A program made the position numbers and the translations under genes. A stretch of DNA of 64,000 bases from Clostridiales bacterium. GTDB lineage: Bacteria; Bacillota; Clostridia; Oscillospirales; Acutalibacteraceae. Positions 50,992 to 58,775 of the stretch are shown in pieces. Where the stretch lies: positions 1 through 64,000 of the forward strand of contig JAHZDE010000008.1 in the NCBI GenBank assembly GCA_019422525.1. Reading direction: 5' to 3'. Under the pieces are notes generated by a model. It saw only the letters and a program-made list of their open reading frames with translations. It ran no database searches and was not told the DNA's origin. The number at the start of each line of letters is the position of its first letter. Within the stretch, counting starts at the first letter, position 1.

Positions 50992-51852
50992 ATGATGATT
51001 CAGGAAGAGAAAGTGTTCGGTGTGGCTGGCGGGGACAGCCGTCAGGTATGGCTTACCCGCTCCCTTTTGGAAGACGGGCACACCGTATACACCACCGGGC
51101 TGGAAAAAGCGCCTTTAGACAAACGGGCACGGCAGGTATCCTTTTCGGAACTGGCAGAAATTTGCGATGTGGTGATTTTTCCCCTTCCGGTTACGGCAGA
51201 CGGCGTACATCTCAACGCACCGTTCAGCCAGGCCCCCCTGCTGCTTGGAGAGGGCATTGCTTCGCTTTTGGAAGGAAAACGGGTGTATGGCGGCATGGTA
51301 AACCGGCTGTATGCCACCGGAGAAGCATGGGAAAGGGTCAGTGTGTTCGATTACCTTCGGCAGGAAGAGCTGGCCGTTAGGAATGCGGTTCCCACAGCAG
51401 AAGGGGCAATCCAACTGGCGATGGAGAAATCCCCCGATACCCTTAGCGGTTCCAGGTGTCTGGTCACCGGATTTGGAAGAATCGGAAAGGTGCTTTCGAG
51501 TATGCTGCGGGGGCTGGGCGCCCGGGTAACGGTGAGCGCCAGAAAACCGGAGGACCTTGCCTGGATACGGCTTTCCGGCTATGAAGCCGTACACACCCGG
51601 CATCCCGGCAGTGGGTACGATTTTATTTTTAACACAGTCCCGGCGCTGGTGTTTACCCGGGAAGTCCTTTCCCGGTTGGAGCCGGGGACATTGCTCATCG
51701 ATTTGGCTTCGGCACCTGGCGGAGTGGATTGGGAATCGGCGGAGGCGTTGGGGGTTCCGGTCATTTCGGCCCTGTCGCTGCCGGGCAAGGTGGCGCCAAA
51801 AGCGGCGGGGGAGATTATCAAGGAGACCATTTATCACATGATGGAGGAGTGA
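50992..51852 (+). CDS. dpaA: dipicolinate synthase subunit A
   Basis: With DpaB, DpaA makes dipicolinic acid for the spore core in the mother cell late in sporulation. This 286-residue protein has a Rossmann-type nucleotide site, VTGFGRIGKVLSSMLRGLGA, in the middle. An N-terminal part (FGVAGGDSRQVWLTRSLLEDGH) and the conserved DLASAPGGVDWESAEALG are also typical of SpoVFA. The Shine-Dalgarno is weak. dpaB follows after 6 nt. Its presence implies the organism can form spores. Confidence 0.95.
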   Translation: MMIQEEKVFGVAGGDSRQVWLTRSLLEDGHTVYTTGLEKAPLDKRARQVSFSELAEICDVVIFPLPVTADGVHLNAPFSQAPLLLGEGIASLLEGKRVYGGMVNRLYATGEAWERVSVFDYLRQEELAVRNAVPTAEGAIQLAMEKSPDTLSGSRCLVTGFGRIGKVLSSMLRGLGARVTVSARKPEDLAWIRLSGYEAVHTRHPGSGYDFIFNTVPALVFTREVLSRLEPGTLLIDLASAPGGVDWESAEALGVPVISALSLPGKVAPKAAGEIIKETIYHMMEE

Positions 51853-51858
51853 GAGACT

Positions 51859-52431
51859 TTGGAGAAAAAGAAGATTGGATTTGCCATGTGCGGTTCGTTC
51901 TGCACGTTCCGGCCTGCGCTGGAGCAGATGCACCGTCTGGCGGACGAGGGTCACAGCCTGCTGCCGATTATGTCCTATAATGCCGCTTCCACCGACACCC
52001 GTTTTGGCAGGGCGTCGGATTTCATTTGGGAGCTGGAGGACACCTGCGGCAGAAAAATCATCAAAACCATCCCCGATGCAGAGCCCATCGGCCCCAAGCA
52101 TATGGTGGACTTGATGGTTGTGGCGCCCTGTACCGGCAATACCCTTGCAAAGCTTTCCTGCGGCATCACCGACACCCCGGTCACTATGGCGGTAAAATCC
52201 AGCCTGCGAATCGGCCTTCCGGTAGTGCTGGCGCTGGCTACTAATGATGCGCTGGCGGCTTCGGCCCAGAATCTTGGAAAGCTGCTCAATGTGAAAAACG
52301 TGTATTTTGTCCCCCTGCGGCAGGATGACCCGGAGAAAAAGCCGGTTTCCCTGGTATGCGACTTTTCCAAATTGCTGCCCACCTGCGAGGCGGCGCTGAA
52401 GGGGAAACAGCTTCAGCCGGTTTTTCTGTAA
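51859..52431 (+). CDS. dpaB: dipicolinate synthase subunit B
   Basis: DpaB is a flavoprotein-like partner of DpaA. The 190 residues show IGFAMCGSFCTF at the start, the conserved VVAPCTGNTLAKLSCGITDTP and ALATNDALAASAQNLG, as in SpoVFB and other flavin-dependent decarboxylase-fold proteins. It starts at TTG; GGAGGAG within the end of dpaA supports it. Confidence 0.95.
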   Translation: MEKKKIGFAMCGSFCTFRPALEQMHRLADEGHSLLPIMSYNAASTDTRFGRASDFIWELEDTCGRKIIKTIPDAEPIGPKHMVDLMVVAPCTGNTLAKLSCGITDTPVTMAVKSSLRIGLPVVLALATNDALAASAQNLGKLLNVKNVYFVPLRQDDPEKKPVSLVCDFSKLLPTCEAALKGKQLQPVFL

Positions 52432-52457
52432 AGGCTGGAAATCTCCATAAAATCTGC

Positions 52458-52622
52458 TATAATAAGGCGGGGAAATGTTTTCAACCCCAAAACTTCTGCT
52501 GGTAGGGCTCCCACTCTGAAAGGGAATGTCCGTAAAAGCTGGCTGAGGGGGGGTCCCATAGGAACGTCTCTACGACTTATGCAGGAATTTGCAATTTTGA
52601 ATATACAAGAAATGAGGAAATT
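52458..52622 (+). other. probable structured leader or small RNA upstream of the RNase H gene
   Basis: TATAAT at 52458-52463 gives a likely transcription start near 52470, with a weak CTGGAA 17 bp upstream. The 150-nt leader is unlike coding sequence and rich in pairable segments: GGGG/CCCC (about 52479-52498), GGGC-TCCC with GGGA..GTCC, TCC/GGA around CATA, and GTC/GAC around TCTAC. I could not match it to a riboswitch or to 6S, SRP or T-box RNA. Confidence 0.4.
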
Positions 52623-53249
52623 ATGGCAAAAAAATATTACGCCGTCCGCGCAGGACGAAAAACCGGCGTGTTTGAAACCTGGGACGAGTGCAAAGCCCAG
52701 GTCACAGGCTTTTCCGGGGCCTCCTACAAGGGTTTTCCCACCCGGCAGGAGGCCGAAGCCTTTGTGCAGGGTACATCCATAACCGCACAGACTCAAAAAA
52801 ACGATGCCGAACCGGCTTTGCAGCCAGACGGTTCCCGGGCAGTTGCCTATGTGGACGGCAGCTATCACGTGGGGACAAAAGAGTTTTCCTGCGGTGCGGT
52901 GCTGTTCTGGCAGGGGGAAACTATCCCCTTTTCCCAAAAGTTCACCGACGCTTCTCTGGCAGAAATGCGCAATGTTGCCGGGGAAATTAAAGGGGCGGAA
53001 ACCGTCATCCGCTGGTGCCTGGAGCACAAAGTCCCGGTGCTGGACATTTACCACGATTATGAAGGCGTTGCCAAATGGTGTACCGGCGAATGGAAGGCGA
53101 ACAAAGAGGGCACAAAAGCTTATCAGGCTTTTTACCGGCAGGCCGCCGCAAAAATGGACATCCGGTTTATCAAAGTAAAAGGACATTCCGGCGATACCTA
53201 TAACGATATGGCCGACCGTCTGGCAAAACAGGCGCTGGGAATGGCATAA
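52623..53249 (+). CDS. rnhA: ribonuclease HI with N-terminal viroplasmin-like domain
   Basis: The 208 residues combine an N-terminal RNA:DNA-hybrid-binding domain of caulimovirus viroplasmin type (YYAVRAGRKTGVFETWDECK, about 4-48) with a C-terminal RNase HI fold (about 70-208). The catalytic acids are the Asp in YVDGSYH, Glu in NVAGEIKG, Asp in DIYHDYEGV and Asp in YNDMADRLA. It removes RNA from RNA-DNA hybrids and R-loops. ATGAGGA precedes the ATG. A long structured leader lies upstream, and an unknown gene follows after 20 nt. Confidence 0.93.
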   Translation: MAKKYYAVRAGRKTGVFETWDECKAQVTGFSGASYKGFPTRQEAEAFVQGTSITAQTQKNDAEPALQPDGSRAVAYVDGSYHVGTKEFSCGAVLFWQGETIPFSQKFTDASLAEMRNVAGEIKGAETVIRWCLEHKVPVLDIYHDYEGVAKWCTGEWKANKEGTKAYQAFYRQAAAKMDIRFIKVKGHSGDTYNDMADRLAKQALGMA

Positions 53250-53269
53250 AACAGGAGGTAACAAATAGT

Positions 53270-53878
53270 ATGAGCTACAAAATGGATGCAGAATCGATTA
53301 TTTTTCAGACCGTATTCGGGGAGCATTCCGCCAACAGCTGCTGGTTTATGATGAATTGGGCACTTTTGCGGGAAAGCGGCGCAGTCGCACTGGATACAGT
53401 CGTGGAGCAGACACAGGCCGTGATTTCGGCAGTTGCTCTTAAGCGGATTCTGGCGGAATTTTACAACCGTATGACAGAGTGCGGCAACGACATCGGCAGT
53501 TTGGACGTGATTTCCGCCCTGGACGAGCTGGGCATCGGAGAGGAAGCCGTGTGGTTTTTGGCTGGACAGGGCAGCTTGGAAGACCGGGAGCTGCTGGACA
53601 TTGTGAACAGCCGGGACGATATTCACGATATGCTGGACTATTTGGTGCGCCGGGAAGGAAGAGCGGTTGCACACTTGATGATGGAGACGTTTGACACGCC
53701 GGTACTGTTTGCCCAGATGCTGGCTACCGCTGTGCGGCCGGACGGGGAAGAGCTGGACGATTACAACACCCCGGAAGAATACCGGGAAGCGGTGGAAGCC
53801 TGCTTTGCAGAGCTGAATAACTTTTCCATTGACTATGCTGTCTGCTATGAGTGGATTGACAACGGCATGGAGCTGTAA
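53270..53878 (+). CDS. conserved hypothetical protein, acidic and helical
   Basis: This 202-residue protein is rich in Asp, Glu and Ala and looks almost all-helical, for example SLDVISALDELGIGEEAVW and a C-terminal YAVCYEWIDNGMEL. I see no catalytic motif, membrane segment or signal peptide, and I do not recognise a family. AGGAGGTAA gives an excellent ribosome-binding site. It is probably co-transcribed with rnhA, 20 nt upstream. Confidence 0.75.
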   Translation: MSYKMDAESIIFQTVFGEHSANSCWFMMNWALLRESGAVALDTVVEQTQAVISAVALKRILAEFYNRMTECGNDIGSLDVISALDELGIGEEAVWFLAGQGSLEDRELLDIVNSRDDIHDMLDYLVRREGRAVAHLMMETFDTPVLFAQMLATAVRPDGEELDDYNTPEEYREAVEACFAELNNFSIDYAVCYEWIDNGMEL

Positions 53879-53939
53879 GCCTCTTTCCTGAAAATAAAAT
53901 AATTCGTTGCGGCGCTAACTGTCTATAAACTTACGGATT

Positions 53940-54110
53940 CCAAAGGGGCTTAGTCCCTTTGGCGCAGGTCCAGGGGCGCGGAGCCCCTGGCCGCTCTCCG
54001 CAGAGAGCGGAATACTCTATTCTGAAAGGCGCATTTTTGAAAAGTGAATTTGAAAGCTTCCGGTGGAAGTTTTCAAAGAGAAAAACTTTTTGCAAGAAAA
54101 AAAGTTTTTC
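53940..54110. repeat. cluster of four perfect stem-loops, probable dispersed repeat
   Basis: Four palindromes follow each other. They are CCAAAGGG/CCCTTTGG (53940-53962), CCAGGGGC/GCCCCTGG (53970-53990), CCGCTCTC/GAGAGCGG (53991-54010), and, after a 69-nt gap, GAAAAACTTTTT/AAAAAGTTTTTC (54080-54110). The 419-nt gap has no gene. The first stem could terminate the rnhA operon but lacks a T run. The arrangement recalls the composite hairpin repeats scattered in Ruminococcaceae genomes. Confidence 0.75.
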
Positions 54111-54225
54111 TTTACCCTGTCTGATGCTGTTTTCCTCTGTTTCCCCAGCGGGGGAATCAGATTGTCAGAATATTCCCCTGGCAGGTTGGTTCTTGCAGGA
54201 TTCCCTTTGCCAAATTGCAATTTGG

Positions 54226-54254
54226 TTGCTTTTTTATAGCGGCTGTGCTATGAT
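54226..54254 (+). promoter_or_regulatory. probable promoter of the zinc-ribbon/DUF2007-like gene
   Basis: TTGCTT (54226-54231) and TATGAT (54249-54254) are 17 bp apart, 43 nt before the start codon. Confidence 0.55.
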
Positions 54255-54297
54255 ATTTGAAGTTAACTTTATAGAGGAAAGAAAGGCAGGAACCTTT

Positions 54298-54795
54298 ATG
54301 TTATATTGCCCCAAATGTAAATCCCTGTGTGAGGACTCGGCGGTTCGTTGCCCTGAATGTGGAAAACGGAAATTGCGTCAGCCTACTCCGCTCGATAAGG
54401 TCCTGCTGGTTACCGTCTCGGAGATGGAAGCTCAGCGGCTGGAGCCTGTCATGAAGGAAAGCGGCATCCCCTTTGAGATGCACCCATCCGGGATTGACGG
54501 GATTCCTTCCATATATAACAGCGACGCGATTCTATCCAATCAGAGCTTTTATGTGCTTCTTCCCCAATTGGAGGAGGCCGAAAAGGTAGTGGCCGATTTT
54601 CGACAGAAAGAAGCCGACGCTGCCAAAGCTGCTGGACAGAACGTTCCCGAAGAGCCGGAAATGCCCCGTGGCAAGCGAGTTTTGGTGCAGATTGTATCTG
54701 TACTGGCCTTTATCCTGCTGATTTGGCTGGTTGTAATGGGGACTGACTGGATTGCCAATAACCTTTGGGCTTGGGTACAAAATCAGGGGCTTTAA
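54298..54795 (+). CDS. zinc-ribbon protein with C-terminal membrane helix
   Basis: The 165 residues consist of an N-terminal zinc ribbon (CPKCKSLC, CPECGK) and a compact middle domain (LLVTVSEMEAQRLEPVMKES, then FYVLLPQLEEAEKVVADF) resembling DUF2007-type putative signal-transducing folds. One hydrophobic helix (VLVQIVSVLAFILLIWLVV) follows near the C terminus. Function unknown. AAAGGCAGGAA lies before the ATG at 54298; the 113 in-frame codons upstream run through the hairpin cluster and are not coding. Confidence 0.75.
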   Translation: MLYCPKCKSLCEDSAVRCPECGKRKLRQPTPLDKVLLVTVSEMEAQRLEPVMKESGIPFEMHPSGIDGIPSIYNSDAILSNQSFYVLLPQLEEAEKVVADFRQKEADAAKAAGQNVPEEPEMPRGKRVLVQIVSVLAFILLIWLVVMGTDWIANNLWAWVQNQGL

Positions 54796-54861
54796 GTTGT
54801 ATGTATCGGAGACGCTTGTTCTCCGGCAGAAATAGATTTTTCATAGTAAGGAATGGTGAAC

Positions 54862-56136
54862 ATGAGCGAATACCGCATTGATACCAAATGCATTCAGGAA
54901 GGCTATCAGCCTGGCAATGGGGAACCCCGCGTGATGCCCATTGTGCAGAGCACGACTTATAAATATGACAGCTCTCAGGCCATGGGCGATTTGTTTGATT
55001 TGAAGGCGGACGGATTTTTCTACACCCGGCTGGCCAACCCCACGCTGGATGCTGTGGAAAAGAAAATTGCCGCGCTGGAAGGCGGTGTGGGCGCTATGCT
55101 TACCTCTTCCGGTCAGGCAGCTTCCCTGATTTCCATGCTGAATATCTGCCATGCCGGCAGCCATGTGGTGGCTTCCAGTGCGATTTATGGCGGAACCTTT
55201 AACCTGATTTATAAGACCATGCAGGAAATGGGCATTGAGTCCACTTTTGTCGCCCCCGGATGCAGCCGGGAGGAATTAGAGGCAGCTTTCCGTCCCAACA
55301 CCCGCTGCGTTTTTGCCGAGACTCTGTCCAACCCCTCTTTGGTGGTCACGGACATTGAGATGTTCGCCGAAGAAGCCCACGCTCATGGCGTTCCGCTGAT
55401 TGTGGACAACACCTTCCCGACCCCCATCAACTGCCGCCCCTTCGAGTTCGGCGCGGATATCGTTACCCATTCCACCACCAAATATATGGACGGCCATGCC
55501 GTACAGCTGGGCGGCGTGATTGTGGACGGCGGCAAGTTCGACTGGAACAACGGGAAATTCCCCATGCTCACCCAGCCGGACGAGTCCTATCACGGCATTG
55601 TGTATACTGAGAAGTTTGGCAATGCTGCTTACATCGTCAAGGCCCGTACCCACCTGATGCGTGATTTGGGCGCACAGGCCAGCCCTCAAAATGCTTTCCT
55701 GCTGAACCTGGGGCTGGAAACACTGGCACTGCGCATGGAGCGCCATTGCAGCAACGCTATGAAGGTGGCAAAGTTCCTGGAGAACCACGAGAAGGTCAGC
55801 TGGGTCAATTATCCCGGCCTGGAGTCCAGCCCCTACCATGCACTGGCTCAGAAGTATATGCCGAATGGCACCTGTGGCGTGGTTTCCTTTGGCGTAAAGG
55901 GCGGAAGAGAAGCCGCTACCCGGTTTATGGACAGCCTGAAGATGGCTTCCATTGTCACCCATGTGGCTGACCTTCGCACCTGCGTGCTGCATCCCGCCAG
56001 CACCACCCATCGTCAGATGACTGACGAGCAGTTGGCAGAAGCCGGTGTAACCCCCGATTTGATTCGTTTCTCCGTGGGCATCGAGAACCCCGAGGACATC
56101 ATCGAGGACGTGGCACAGGCACTGGAAAAGGCATAA
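54862..56136 (+). CDS. metY: O-acetylhomoserine sulfhydrylase (MetY type)
   Basis: MetY makes homocysteine from O-acetylhomoserine and sulfide, a direct route to methionine. The 424-residue Cys/Met-metabolism PLP enzyme has TTYKYDSSQAM, FYTRLANPT, LTSSGQAA, PLIVDNTFPTP with the PLP-ring Asp, and HSTTKYMDGH with the Schiff-base Lys207. Related gamma-synthases cannot be fully excluded. I start at ATG 54862 because AAGGA is well spaced; an ATG at 54853 is too close. No SAM riboswitch or T-box is visible in the 66-nt leader. Confidence 0.9.
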   Translation: MSEYRIDTKCIQEGYQPGNGEPRVMPIVQSTTYKYDSSQAMGDLFDLKADGFFYTRLANPTLDAVEKKIAALEGGVGAMLTSSGQAASLISMLNICHAGSHVVASSAIYGGTFNLIYKTMQEMGIESTFVAPGCSREELEAAFRPNTRCVFAETLSNPSLVVTDIEMFAEEAHAHGVPLIVDNTFPTPINCRPFEFGADIVTHSTTKYMDGHAVQLGGVIVDGGKFDWNNGKFPMLTQPDESYHGIVYTEKFGNAAYIVKARTHLMRDLGAQASPQNAFLLNLGLETLALRMERHCSNAMKVAKFLENHEKVSWVNYPGLESSPYHALAQKYMPNGTCGVVSFGVKGGREAATRFMDSLKMASIVTHVADLRTCVLHPASTTHRQMTDEQLAEAGVTPDLIRFSVGIENPEDIIEDVAQALEKA

Positions 56137-56169
56137 CTTAAAATTTAATAAAGAAGATATATAACATAA

Positions 56170-56213
56170 CAAAAACCTTCCCAGCGCCGGTTTGGTGTTG
56201 GGAAGGCTTTTTG
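56170..56213 (+). terminator. terminator of metY
   Basis: AAAAACCTTCCCA pairs with TGGGAAGGCTTTTT (one mismatch), with an inner GCC/GGT pairing and a T run. Confidence 0.85.
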
Positions 56214-56256
56214 TTGTGATAAACTCTGTTTTTTGACTTCGGAAAATAAATTATCA

Positions 56257-56304
56257 AAGGCACCTTCTGTTGTACTTTTCGATTACAACAAGAGGTGCCT
56301 TTGT
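56257..56304 (-). terminator. terminator of rex
   Basis: AAAGGCACCT.TGTTGT pairs with ACAACA.AGGTGCCTTT, convergent with the metY terminator. Confidence 0.8.
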
Positions 56305-56322
56305 TTGCAATTGTATGATGTA

Positions 56323-56961
56323 TTACATATGCACATCGGAAATGCGATAACACAGCGTCATGAGACTGTCGTTCAAGTGGACGTTTTCCACAATGGCGTC
56401 ATGGTGCTTCATAGCGATGTCATAATGGCTGAAGTTCCAGAAATTTTTAATCCCCATGGCATACAGCTGGTCGGAAAGCTGTTCTACCGCCACTCGGGGG
56501 ATGCACAGCACCGCCATCACCGGTTGCTGCTCCCGGCAAAAGATCTCCAGATTCTGAATGCTCTGAATGGGGAGGCCGCTGAGAGTATGGCCAATCTTCC
56601 GGGGATCATTGTCAAAAATACCGATAAGGCGGAAGCCTTGGGCCTCGAAGGAAAGGTGGGAGGCAATGGCCTGCCCCAGGTTTCCCGCGCCAATGAGGAT
56701 GCATTTATAACCGTTGGAGACCCCGAGAATATTCCCGATTTCATCACAGAGCTGGTCCACCATATAGCCATAGCCCTGCTGTCCGAAGCCGCCGAAGCAG
56801 TTTAAATCCTGGCGGATCTGGGAAGCAGTAAAGCCCATTTTGGCCGAAAGCTCTTTGGAAGAAATGCGGCTGACTCCCTTGGCCTTGAGGTGATTTAAAA
56901 AGCGGTAATACCGGGGCAGCCGGCGAATCACCGACATGGAAATGTTTTCGCGTTTTGCCAT
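56323..56961 (-). CDS. rex: redox-sensing transcriptional repressor Rex
   Basis: Rex binds operators when NAD+ is high and releases them on NADH binding, controlling fermentation genes. The 212 residues have an N-terminal winged helix (ISSKELSAKMGFTASQIRQDL) and a Rossmann domain with GAGNLG at 91-96. The C-terminal domain-swap helix contains DSLMTLCYRI. AAGGATGG precedes the ATG. It lies 86 nt downstream of icd in the same direction. That gap holds an inverted repeat CGGCTTC/GAAGCCG but no convincing Rex operator. Confidence 0.95.
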   Translation of the reverse strand: MAKRENISMSVIRRLPRYYRFLNHLKAKGVSRISSKELSAKMGFTASQIRQDLNCFGGFGQQGYGYMVDQLCDEIGNILGVSNGYKCILIGAGNLGQAIASHLSFEAQGFRLIGIFDNDPRKIGHTLSGLPIQSIQNLEIFCREQQPVMAVLCIPRVAVEQLSDQLYAMGIKNFWNFSHYDIAMKHHDAIVENVHLNDSLMTLCYRISDVHM

Positions 56962-57047
56962 AAACGAATACCATCCTTGAAAGCTTGTCCGGCTTCGAGG
57001 AACAGACCCCGAAGCCGCACAAAAATCAATATAATAAAGCCAAAAGG

Positions 57048-58265
57048 TTACAGAAGCTTGCGCAGGCGCTCGTCAATTGCGTGGAGGAAAGCCTCGGTAT
57101 CCACGGTCTGCTTTTCGGGCAGGGTGGAGAGGGCAGCCAAATCGCCGGTCATTACGCCGTCTTCAATGGTCTGAATGGTGGCTTTTTCCAGCTTGTCGGC
57201 AAAGGCACACAGATCATCAGTATGGTCCAGCTCGCCGCGCTTACGCAGGGCGCCGGTCCAGGCAAACAGGGTTGCCACCGAGTTGGTGGAAGTCTTTTCA
57301 CCCTTCAGGTGACGGTAGTAGTGGCGCTGTACGGTGCCGTGGGCAGCTTCATACTCATAAATGCCGTCGGGGGAAACCAGCACGGAGGTCATCATGGCCA
57401 GACTGCCGAAAGCGGTGGCTACCATATCGCTCATGACATCGCCGTCATAGTTTTTGCAGGCCCAGATATAGCCGCCTTCGGAGCGCACCACACGGGCAAC
57501 AGCGTCGTCGATCAGGGTGTAGAAATATTCGATACCGGCCTCTTCAAAGCGCTCTTTGTATTCAGCAGCAAAGATTTCGTTGAAAATGTCCTTGAAGCGG
57601 TGGTCATATTTTTTGGAGATGGTGTCTTTGGTGGCGAACCACAGATCTTCCTTCCGGTCCAGAGCGAAGTTAAAGCAGGCACGGGCAAAGCTCTTGATGC
57701 TGTCGTCCAGGTTGTGCATACCCTCGATGATGCCGGGGGTTTTGAAGTCGTGAATCAGCTGGCGCTCTTCGGTGCCATCGGCACGGGTGACTACCAGTTC
57801 GGCTTTTGCGCCGGCAGGAACCTGCATTTCCACATCGCGGTATACGTCGCCATAGGCATGACGGGCGATGGTAATGGGCTTTTTCCAAGTGGGGATAAAG
57901 GGGGTAATGCCCTTGACGATAATGGGGGTACGGAACACGGTACCGTCGAGAATGGCACGGATGGTACCATTGGGGGATTTCCACATTTCGGTCAGGTTAT
58001 ATTCCTTTACCCGGTCGGCATTGGGGGTAATAGTGGCGCATTTCACGGCGACGCCGTATTTTTTCGTAGCCATGGCAGAGTCAACCGTTACCTGGTCGCG
58101 GGTTTTTTCGCGGTTTTCCAGACCCAAATCGTAATACTCGGTATTCAGGTCAACATAGGGAGTAAGCAGGATGTCCTTAATCATTTTCCAAATGATGCGG
58201 GTCATCTCGTCTCCGTCCATTTCCACCAGGGGGGTGGGCATTTGGATTTTTTTAAAATTCTCCAA
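57048..58265 (-). CDS. icd: NADP-type isocitrate dehydrogenase (type II)
   Basis: This enzyme converts isocitrate to 2-oxoglutarate, supplying glutamate synthesis. The 405-residue sequence resembles the homodimeric type II group that includes eukaryotic NADP-IDH, not E. coli Icd: PLVEMDGDEMTRIIW, CATITPNADRVKEY, SPNGTIRAILDGTVFR, and the cofactor-site EAAHGTVQRHYY. I choose TTG 58265 because AAGGAGG is 8 nt upstream. It has its own perfect-spacing promoter. Confidence 0.93.
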   Translation of the reverse strand: MENFKKIQMPTPLVEMDGDEMTRIIWKMIKDILLTPYVDLNTEYYDLGLENREKTRDQVTVDSAMATKKYGVAVKCATITPNADRVKEYNLTEMWKSPNGTIRAILDGTVFRTPIIVKGITPFIPTWKKPITIARHAYGDVYRDVEMQVPAGAKAELVVTRADGTEERQLIHDFKTPGIIEGMHNLDDSIKSFARACFNFALDRKEDLWFATKDTISKKYDHRFKDIFNEIFAAEYKERFEEAGIEYFYTLIDDAVARVVRSEGGYIWACKNYDGDVMSDMVATAFGSLAMMTSVLVSPDGIYEYEAAHGTVQRHYYRHLKGEKTSTNSVATLFAWTGALRKRGELDHTDDLCAFADKLEKATIQTIEDGVMTGDLAALSTLPEKQTVDTEAFLHAIDERLRKLL

Positions 58266-58367
58266 GGGAAAGGCCTCCTTTGAAACTATGTGAGGGCGGT
58301 TACAGAAAGGGGAAACTTCCTGCATGTTGAAAGCCGCCGACAGACATAATAAAGATAATACTTATTT

Positions 58368-58396
58368 ATTATGGCCCATTTAAGACAAAATGTCAA
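58368..58396 (-). promoter_or_regulatory. sigma-A promoter of icd
   Basis: On the minus strand TTGACA (58396-58391) and CATAAT (58373-58368) are 17 bp apart; the leader is about 95 nt. Confidence 0.8.
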
Positions 58397-58570
58397 TGTA
58401 ATAAGGGGGAAGAATGGAAGAGTTTTTATTTCTTTTACACGAAAAAGGGGGAAAGGTGCCTTAGTAGAGAATAGGATGGAGTCGTTTTTTGAAAAACATC
58501 GGAATATGAGATAAAATCACAAAACCATAGGAAAAAACAGTTTTTGCACATTCCGCCAAAGAAAAAGCCC

Positions 58571-58599
58571 TTGTGCACGGCGTTTTTATCCTTTATAAT
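58571..58599 (+). promoter_or_regulatory. extra promoter with no ORF directly downstream
   Basis: TTGTGC (58571-58576) and TATAAT (58594-58599) are 17 bp apart. No gene starts within 170 nt. A TACAA/TTGTA hairpin with seven T (about 58679-58701) could end a roughly 95-nt transcript. Otherwise this is an upstream promoter of the DUF177-rpmF operon. The rest of the 510-nt gap (58266-58775) shows nothing else. Confidence 0.5.
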
Positions 58600-58702
58600 A
58601 GGAAAGCACTACCAGATGTATATGAAAATCCCCAATCCCCATGATATATGCGCAGAGAAATTCAAATTCCCCGGGTGTATACAAAATATTGTAATTTTTT
58701 TG

Positions 58703-58731
58703 TTGACAAACGGGAATGGTTCCTTTATAAT
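58703..58731 (+). promoter_or_regulatory. strong sigma-A promoter of the DUF177-rpmF operon
   Basis: TTGACA (58703-58708) and TATAAT (58726-58731), both perfect, are exactly 17 bp apart, 45 nt before the start codon. Confidence 0.92.
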
Positions 58732-58775
58732 AGTTCCTGATGTTTTTCATCAAATGCTGTTTTGGAGTTGTGGCT

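Noticed and set aside
54796..54861. SAM riboswitch before metY
   Set aside because: The 66-nt gap has only one short CGGAGA/TCTCCG hairpin and none of the conserved S-box elements.
56962..57047. Rex operator between icd and rex
   Set aside because: The gap has a CGGCTTC/GAAGCCG repeat but nothing like TTGTTAA-N4-TTAACAA or TTGTGAA-N4-TTCACAA.
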